Positions 57,447 through 64,000 of a stretch of 64,000 nucleotides of DNA are shown here, piece after piece. Location of the stretch: NCBI GenBank assembly GCA_014529385.2, contig CM043952.1:157579057-157643056 (forward strand), read 5' to 3'. Source of the DNA: Adiantum capillus-veneris. Lineage: Eukaryota > Streptophyta > Polypodiopsida > Polypodiales > Pteridaceae. The notes beneath the pieces are model-generated. The model was given only the letters and a program-made list of their open reading frames with translations. It had not been told where the DNA came from and made no database searches. A program made the translations under genes and the position numbers. Positions within the stretch are counted from its first letter, which is position 1, and the number at the start of each line of letters is the position of its first letter.

Positions 57447-57827
57447 TCAACTAGTCACAAGATCCACTTGAATGACAGAATCTTGGAGCTGCAAGTAGAC
57501 ATGGCTTTTAGACCAGTCATGCACCATTTTTGATTCCCTCATGAAAGGACGTCCTACGATCATCTCTGATGCCATAGTGTGTTTCGAGAAATCCATAACA
57601 ATGAAGATAATTCTTATTTTATGTCCAAAGGCCTTGATCTTGAGATCTTCTAGCATCCCAATAGGTTTAACAATAGACCCATTGGCCATCTTCACTACTA
57701 TGGTTGTGGTCGCAAGGTGAGCTCTTCCCATAGTTTCCCAGCAACTTTTAGTCACAATGCTAACCCCAGCGCCACCATCAAGGATTCCCTTCATAGTTAA
57801 TTCCTTAGTAGTGATTGGTATGGTCAC
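57447..57827 (-). pseudogene. Gypsy aspartic protease (canonical position)
   Basis: The 126-codon frame encodes MKGILDGGAGVSIVTKSCW, then TIVVKMANGSIVKPIGMLED, IIFIVMDF and SEMIVGRPFMRESKMVHDW. The active-site motif is D-G-G-A rather than D-T/S-G-A, a form that occurs in some plant gypsy proteases. The flap-like and GRPFM segments are in the normal places. In phase with the RT frame downstream. Confidence 0.82.
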
Positions 57828-57912
57828 TTGGATTCATCACAAGGTTCTCATCTAGGTTGGGTTGTGGATCTAAGTGTTCCTCCTCTATTGGCATCTCCCC
57901 AGCTCCATCCAT

Positions 57913-58749
57913 CTATGCAAATTGTGGTAGCCCAAACTTCAGTTCTCCATTGAGAAATGCTCGAAGAGCTGAGACTAGGTCATGGTCTTTATATAGTTTG
58001 GACATGATGGTGGTTCTAATTTCTAAAGACATGAAATCCATCAATTTGGCAATGTTTAATGACACCTTTTGGACTTCAGTCCCTTGACGTGGGGAAGATA
58101 GGATCTCCATTTCTTCGATAGGGTTAGGTAGTCCCTCTGTAAACATTCTTTCCATCAAGAAGTGAGTACGCCCACTTTCCCATGACTTTAAGTCACTTTC
58201 TTCTTGGAAGACACTAGGTATGGCTAAGGGTCTATGGACTTGGTGAGGTTGTTGTTGCGTAGGGAACACGGTGTCTGTAATCTGGATTTTCCTAGGTGCT
58301 GATTCTAGATCCCTTTGGGTATATTCTACCAAACTCCTTAATTGCTTGAATCGCTCAATCTGCTCTATAGGGTTTGGATAAGTTCCTATCTTCTTCTTGG
58401 ATCTTGGCCATTGTGGCTCATGAAGATCTTCCTTGTTGGTTTCTATCTTAGTGGTCGTTTTGGTCTCCGTGGTTTCACCTGAATCAGAATCTTCTTTAGC
58501 GTCGTTCATATATACGGAGTCGTCACCAGTCCCTATGTTGGTCTTTGAACTAGGGTCTGACTTTGCTGCTTTTTGCGATCTCTTCCTTTGTGTTTTCTTC
58601 TTTTTTTGAGATTGGGCAATTGATGCCGTGTCTCTTTCCTCAAGGATATAATTTTGTTTTTGGAGCATCGATCGTGTGAGTACATTTACTTGTACCACAC
58701 GTGTAATTTGTGATGGCTCCTCGGTAACTTTAATCAAGTTTAATGGCAT
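57913..58749 (-). pseudogene. Gypsy gag-pol spacer, basic and charged region
   Basis: A 278-codon open frame with a Lys-rich cluster (SQKKKKTQRKRSQKAAKSD, residues ~48-66), an acidic stretch, and a C-terminal part about membership in a larger polyprotein (SLNIAKLMDFMSLEIRTTIM). No known domain recognised. Its start overlaps the zinc-knuckle frame by 10 bp in a different phase, so it is either a frameshift or a programmed change. Confidence 0.55.
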
Positions 58750-59860
58750 GATCTTTGGTGCATATTTGGATTATTTGGACATTGGGCAATCAAATGATCT
58801 ATGCCACATCGATTACACGTGAGTATCGGCATTGTAGACGTGCTCGCTTGACTGGTTTGCATTAGTGTAGCGTTCTTTTGTAGCCTAATAGGACACTCAG
58901 CTACACGATGTGGACCTCCACACTCATAGCATTGAAGAGGTGGTCTCTTAGTAGTATAATTGATATTTTGCCCTCTTGCCGCAAGAGTCTCTACTTGATA
59001 GACATGTTTGACTTGTCCCCAATAGTCCTCCATGTAGTATTGTGGACTTTCTTCAAGAACATCCATCCCATAGGCAATATTAGGATCTATATCTTCCTCA
59101 CAGCCTTCCAAACAAGAAATAGATGACTCACAACCCACTTGATTCACAGAAGTGATTCTCGGATGTGGCGGTTGTGGTCCTAACACTGAGGTGGTAAGGG
59201 TGTTGTTTGAACAACATTTTGGGCCCTAGGGACCATGTGTTGTGCTGTTTGTTCAAGAGGTGGGGCCGGCATCAATGCAGGCACTCGAGGTGTGTCTGTC
59301 CATGCTAAGGTTGTTCTATTGGCCATCGCGCTCTTAAATACTATGCAATCCTTAGCTTGATGACCATACCTTCCACATGCATTGCAATTCCCATTGAGTT
59401 TTACTCTAAAAGTAGGGTATTCACTAGTACTATGCGGTCCATAGCATACTGAGCACCATATTTTCTCCCTTCTTGGATACATATGATTGTTTTGCGGAGC
59501 ATGATTGTCTCTAAGACTCTCTTGAATAGCCTTGGTGAGATCTGCTAAAGTCATCTTAGCTATCTTTGACTCCTTAGCAATAGGCTTTAGGGTCATTGGC
59601 AGATGCCTCGAGGCTTGTGAGATAATAGATTTAGGCTCAACAGACACTCTTTCTCCTTGAATCATTAAATTATCCTCCAATTGGATCGCATTGGTGGTGA
59701 CTGCTTCCCAAATGGTGATACCTCTAATGACTAGGCCATTGTAGATATCCTCATGTCGTAATCCCCTAATGAATCTATCAAGAAATTGATTATAATTGAA
59801 GCGCTCATTTGGATTACAACGAGAATTCCAATGCTTCAAGCGACTAATAAAGTCTCTCAC
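58740..59860 (-). pseudogene. Gypsy gag C-terminal half with four zinc knuckles
   Basis: Frame 59860-59180 begins in the capsid domain (FISRLKHWNSRCNPNERFN, FLDRFIRGLRHEDIYNGLV) and holds CSVCYGPHSTSEYP and the classical knuckle CNACGRYGHQAKDC. Frame 59186-58740 adds CYECGGPHRVAECP and CNRCGIDHLIAQCP, both CX2CX3HX4C, one residue shorter than the classical CX2CX4HX4C. A frameshift near 59183 separates the two. These regions would bind element RNA. Confidence 0.8.
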
Positions 59861-61756
59861 CGACTCTCCTTCCTCTCGTTGGGCTTTTTGGAGCTGAGAG
59901 GCTACACCCCAAAGTACTCCCTCTCATATGTATTCTTTCAAGAACAGTCTCCTAAGAGTAGGGTAAATAATTTTTTCTTCCACCCTTAGCGTTCTATACC
60001 AATCCCCAGCCTTTCCACTTAAGGTTACACTTGAAGCATTGCTCTTATGTAGGTCATTGTGTTCTCTTAGAGAATTGCATATTTTTTCGAACACTTCGAT
60101 ATGCTTTCTCACATCCCCGTCTCCACTAAATTTTTGTGTGAGCTTGGCTATTTGTAGTGCCTTACCTTTAGGTTATCTGTCAGGCGTGTTACGCATATTC
60201 TCAGCAATAGATCGACCAATAGCTTGAGCAAATGTTGCCAAGTCACCTAACTGAGCAGGCACCGTGGGTGAAGGTGCTCCAGAGACTACATGTGGAGTAG
60301 GTATTGGCATTGGGATTGGCGCATAGGAAGCCCTTGGGTTCCACGTTGGGTACAATGTTGTGCCATGTGGTGGCCCAAAGTTCATATGTGTGGCCCTAAG
60401 CATAGCAAATGTCGGATGTGACATGCTAATGCTAGCCGGTATGGTCCCATGGAAATAAGAACTTTGGTGTTGTGCTTGTGGAGCATAGGTTATTGAAATA
60501 ATGGGAGGAGTAGGGACTACATGAGTACAAGGACCCATGGGTGTATACGATTGGTACACACTTGTAGGTACTATTGCAGGCATTGAGCTACCATGTAGTG
60601 GTGCTTTACTAACAAATGAGGTCCATGGCGTGTTTCTTGGCATACCCATCATTGGGGTAGGCATGGTAGCCGTGGTGTCATCAAGGGAAAGATGAGCTAG
60701 ACTTGGAAAGGTAAAGCTATCACTTGTGGGCTCAGATTACACCGAGACCCCTGGCGAAACAACATATGGGGGATCCATTGGACTTACCGAGGGAGTCTCC
60801 ATTTGAGATAAGGTTGTTGTTTAGCCTTTCCTATATCTAAGAATCTCATGAGACCTGTTAAAGGCCTATTGATACCCTTGTTCTGTCTCTCTAACTCAAT
60901 GACCCTATGGATGACCTCACAAACTCTTTGTTGTTGATCCTCTACACTAGTAGCACCCATTGGGGATTGTAGGACATCTAACCAACCCACGTGATAGGTG
61001 TGACCTGTGTATAGGTCGGTCAGAGTTTTCGTTTGTAGTTCGTACTCCGAGTTCTCATTTAAGAACGCTCCATCTAGGGGGTGTCCTTTGAGCTAGATGC
61101 AATGTTGCTTTCTAGGGGTTGGCCCTTAGCGGTTGCTAAGTCAGGAGCACTTGATTGCTCTCTTAGCAAGGATATTGACATAGGGGCTTTCGCTTTTAAG
61201 TCTCTTCGTTGCTCCGCCTTGCGTAAGCTCTCGACTTCATTTTCCCTAGCCGCAATGATATATCGCTCAACCTCTTGCACTTCGGTAAGGCTTCTACCAT
61301 CGGGTAATATGACCTTGGAGGGAAATAACTCTGAAGAGTCAGGAGGTGCAGTGAATGAAGTATTCATGTGCACATTCTCTAAGGTATAGGGTCTACGTTG
61401 GTCACGAATGGAGAATTTACTTCCCCACCCCCCTCATTTAGATCATTAGCTCCATGTTTGGAGCGAGTGGCTCTACTAAAGGTTTCCTTCAGGCGGCTAA
61501 GCACGCTCGGCCCGGACCGCGGGCCCGTGGCATGCATGTCTTGGCTTGAGCTATTGGGATTACGCATTGGGAAACCCTCCATGATGTCGTAGTCAGAGGA
61601 AGAGTCACTAGCCGCTATGTTTGGGTCATGGTTTGTACTACCTTGGGTCCCCGCCGAGGGCCCCGAACCTAAAGTAGGTGGATATTTAGAACTCGCGTAA
61701 GTCAAAATTCTCTCTAGTTGCTCCGTCTCTAGCACACAACCAGAGCGCAGATGCAT
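59861..61756 (-). pseudogene. Gypsy gag N-terminal half
   Basis: Starts with MHLRSGCVLETEQLERILTY at 61756, the LRSG-type opening found on many plant gypsy gag proteins. Ser/Pro-rich and acidic segments follow in shifting frames (61373-61074; 60990-60784; 60664-60173), then a capsid segment (60112-59924: MRKHIEVFEKICNSLREHND, LSGKAGDWYRTLRVEEKI, LRRLFLKEYI). Multiple stops and frame changes make it non-functional. The ATG choice is the first in-frame Met at the left edge of the readable sequence. Confidence 0.7.
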
Positions 61757-62400
61757 GTTTGGTTTTTAATATTTTTAATGATTGGTTTTTTTATTAAAGT
61801 GTGTGATAGCTTGAAACGAGCGTATCACTCAAAGGGTCGCGGTGTGCTTTACAGCACAACGTTCGGACACCTGAAGCTCCGTTGGTCCTCAAAAAATCAA
61901 TTTTTAGCTACGTGTGAAGCTAAAATACGTAATTCTAAAAGAGCGACTGAGGCATGAGCCTGAGCGCAAGCTTGGGCTTGGGTTTGGGAGATATTCTCGA
62001 TCCCGGTCCTACCTTTAAATTTTTTTATTTTTTTATTAAAAAAATTGATTTTTTTTAAAAAAAAGGATAAGGTCGCCGCAGCCTATGCGAGAGCACACAC
62101 ACTTTCTACCTACCCACTTACAACTAATACACCTACTGTTACACACTAACACACTCTATTAGCTCTCAGAGATCTACTTCCTACTTACTGTACTTTGCAT
62201 TACACAGAACTAACAACCTTAATACTAATTCCTTATGACAGAGGAAAAACACACTACCTTTGAAAACTCCATTAACAAAAAAATACACAGTAGCAACACA
62301 AAATCCTTCTTCTCAACACATACACCCTCCTTCCTTTCCTACAATTGAAATTTTACCACAAAAGAAGCACAGAGTGCCATTCAAGCTTAGTGTATGGCAT
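61757..62400. other. Gypsy leader between primer site and gag
   Basis: About 640 bp, A/T-rich, with a T/A-rich stretch at 62018-62065. No coding sequence recognised; this is the usual untranslated leader. Confidence 0.6.
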
Positions 62401-62418
62401 TCCCCGACAACCGCACCA
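62401..62418 (-). promoter_or_regulatory. Gypsy primer binding site (tRNA-Asp-like)
   Basis: On the minus strand TGGTGCGGTTGTCGGGGA lies 4 bp after the 5' LTR end. It differs at three of 18 positions from the tRNA-Asp site used by plant Tat/Athila elements (TGGCGCCGTTGCCGGGGA). Confidence 0.75.
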
Positions 62419-62422
62419 AAAA

Positions 62423-63012
62423 TGTGCACGTATGTTACACGTGTCAATGCAAGGAACTTGCCGATACACTGTGTGCGAGCCACAAATGGCTCCAAGCACA
62501 CAACAAGCCTAAACTAGTAAGCTCAAAGATGGCGTTGGTGTGTCACTCACTGCTCTACGCTTCCTGTCGTGGAGGATTCCTCGCCATGAAGAAGAGGGAG
62601 ACGCCGCTATGTAGCGCTCAACTGCCTCGCCACCGTCGTGTCGCCGCAATGCTCGATCGCACACACTCTCTCTCACTCTCTCTCTCTCTCTCTCACATAC
62701 ACACACACACACAAGGAGATGATGAAGAATAAGAAGATGGAGATGGAGCAAGAGCACTCTTCAATTGCACAAATGAGAGAATGAGTGAATTTTAGGTTTA
62801 GTTGACTTTATATGAGCTCGCCCCATTCACACTTGGGCGCCCATGCTTAGCCAACTAATCCCTTGAATGTTCTAGTTAGAGTGCGCCTCTCATCGGCGAT
62901 CACTCTTACCCTTTTCCTATTGGATCGACAAGCCTGATACCTGACTCTACCAAGTAAATAATACAACGTCCATCATAGGTGATAGGGTGTCCGTGAGCCG
63001 TGAGGGTTAACA
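62423..63012 (-). repeat. Gypsy element 5' LTR
   Basis: Direct repeat of 47541-48167, with scattered substitutions (for example gttggtgtgtc versus gttgatgtgtc) and a shorter CT/CA run. Confidence 0.93.
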
Positions 63013-63934
63013 CCTCGCGTTGTTGTTTGTATGATGAGCCCGTTGTCGCAGTTTGATCGCTCTTTTCTTGAATTTCCCACTCCCACTCCACGTCTGCCAT
63101 GTTGCCACCGCGGTAACTCCTCTCTGGATATCTTACCTGGTTGGCTGCTGCGCGCCGCACACTGGACTGCTTGTTTTTCTGAAATGTCTTTATGTATCCC
63201 TCCAACCATTGTTGTGAAAAACAATAATCGGGGGCATTTGAAAATCTAGCTAACAGAGCGTCCTCAATGTACCGTGCATGATTGGGCAGTTGGTCTCTAA
63301 ACTTTATAAAACATTTCTTATACGTTGAATGTATAGGAATTTATAGATGGCGTTGAAATGCCTTGCTCTGTGCTATACCAAAGTCTACCTCCCTGCCATA
63401 TTCAACCCTGTAGTAGCATTCATGCGTGTCTGCCACAGGTGGGTCAGTATCCTCGTCCTATGTCTGCCATAGGTGGGTCAGTATCCTCGTCCTCTGCTTT
63501 AGGGGTGGCATGCTCTGAAAGTGGGGACTCCGTTTCTCCGCCACTGACCCACTTGTGTCTGCCACAGGTGGGTCAGTATCCTCGTCCTCTGCTTTAGGGG
63601 TGGCATGCTCTGAAAGTGGGGACTCCGTTTCTCCGCCACTACCAAAACATGCAAAACCACAAGATCCGCCATCACTTCGTCTCTCGCGGGGCTCGCTCCC
63701 CTGAGACGAGCATCGACGCGGCTGGTAGAGGAAGCTCATCGATGATGTTATGTCAAAACAGGAGTGGAATGGAGTGGTGTAGGACCCTGTGATGCCATGG
63801 GAATGGGACCGTGAGATGCAAGGGGAGTAGGACCCTGCGATGGAATAGGAGTAGGACGATAAGAAGGGGATGTAGACTGAGGTGCCATCCATGCGAGGCT
63901 CTGTAGGAAAGGAGTCCCTCCCTGACCCCCCCAT
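63013..63934 (-). pseudogene. 5' part of the gene split by the gypsy element; transposase-like
   Basis: Joined to 47540 by removing the element and one CCTCG. Readable segments on the minus strand: a Pro/Ser-rich start, SQGSEPRERRSDGGSCGFAC, a charged ETESPLSEHATPKAEDEDTD segment, YYRVEYGREVDFGIAQSKAF, a stop, then KKCFIKFRDQLPNHARYIED and QQWLEGYIKTFQKNKQSSVR, RAAANQ before a consensus donor GTAAGA at 63136. The F..F.......W...fq..RAAANQ pattern resembles plant En/Spm-associated transposase proteins, at low confidence. A tandem triplication (63428-63640) and a TAA near 63352 show decay. The gene may extend left past the end of the window. Confidence 0.42.
63428..63640. repeat. Tandem partial triplication inside the split gene
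   Basis: gtctgcca-aggtgggtcagt begins at 63428, 63462 and 63557. The latter two copies extend ~85 bp through cctctgctttaggggtggc to tctccgccact; the first is cut at 34 bp. Added lengths of 34 and 95 bp shift the frame separately but total 129 bp, a multiple of three. Confidence 0.88.
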
Positions 63935-64000
63935 GGTGTAGTCTACGGAGAAATACCATAGGTCGTAAGCTGCTGCAAAGTGTAGAGACCAAAAAAATTC

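Larger units (their letters stand above)
47541..63012 (-). mobile_element. 15.5-kb non-chromovirus Ty3/gypsy retrotransposon (Tat/Athila-like) with an extra 3' coding region
   Basis: Direct LTRs of 627 and 590 bp, 5-bp CCTCG duplications, a tRNA-Asp-like primer site and a polypurine tract define a complete element on the minus strand. Order: 5' LTR, gag with several zinc knuckles (61756-58740), linker, protease (57827-57447), RT (56528-55524), RNase H and integrase (55499-53491), then about 5 kb containing an accessory coding region (51550-49586), then 3' LTR. The tRNA-Asp-like site and lack of a chromodomain point to the Tat/Athila side of plant gypsy. LTRs differ by several percent and the frame is broken repeatedly, so it is older than the copia insertion. 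Confidence 0.93.

Overview
The window looks like nuclear DNA of a vascular plant. It carries one complete, intron-rich laccase gene, a decayed PLS-type pentatricopeptide-repeat (PPR) locus, several plant LTR-retrotransposon lineages (Ty1/copia, a Ty3/gypsy chromovirus, a non-chromovirus Ty3/gypsy), LINE debris, Helitron and inverted-repeat elements, and very many GA/CT microsatellites. AT-rich intergenic sequence, a 5-kb intron and repeated nested insertions suggest a large, repeat-rich genome. A fern or lycophyte seems plausible, but this is inference; no clade marker was found.

Layout. 0.1-0.8 kb: degenerate ~68-bp tandem array. 2.2-12.3 kb: decayed + strand chromovirus-type gypsy element, split inside its reverse transcriptase by a young copia element (3925-9455, minus) with near-identical LTRs and a clean 5-bp target duplication. 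13.5-21.4 kb: laccase gene on the minus strand, seven exons that join into an uninterrupted 571-codon frame. Its last intron (5.05 kb) holds a 168-bp Helitron-like element and other repeats, and intron 5 holds a foldback. 21.7-30.4 kb: no recognisable gene, but microsatellites, tandem duplications and a 246-bp MITE. 30.4-33.9 kb: LINE 3' end, a 1.3-kb terminal-inverted-repeat element and a retroposed insert with a 15-bp target duplication. 34.0-37.6 kb: PPR pseudogene with repeated internal units. 37.7-47.1 kb: low-complexity and repeat DNA without a recognisable gene.

47.1-63.9 kb: an intron-containing minus-strand gene or transposase-like locus is interrupted by a 15.5-kb gypsy element (47541-63012, minus) with both LTRs, a CCTCG target duplication, a tRNA-Asp-like primer site and a polypurine tract. 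Downstream of its integrase lies an extra same-strand coding region with a second retropepsin-like domain (DTGA), four W-V/I-P-K motifs and an acidic tail. This extra region is the most unusual content of the window.

Only the laccase appears intact and functional (secreted, apoplastic, phenol or monolignol oxidation). The copia polyprotein is one frame broken only by four stops; everything else coding is clearly decayed. Exon coordinates and joins were derived by hand from splice signals and frame; family assignments rest on motif recognition without database searches.
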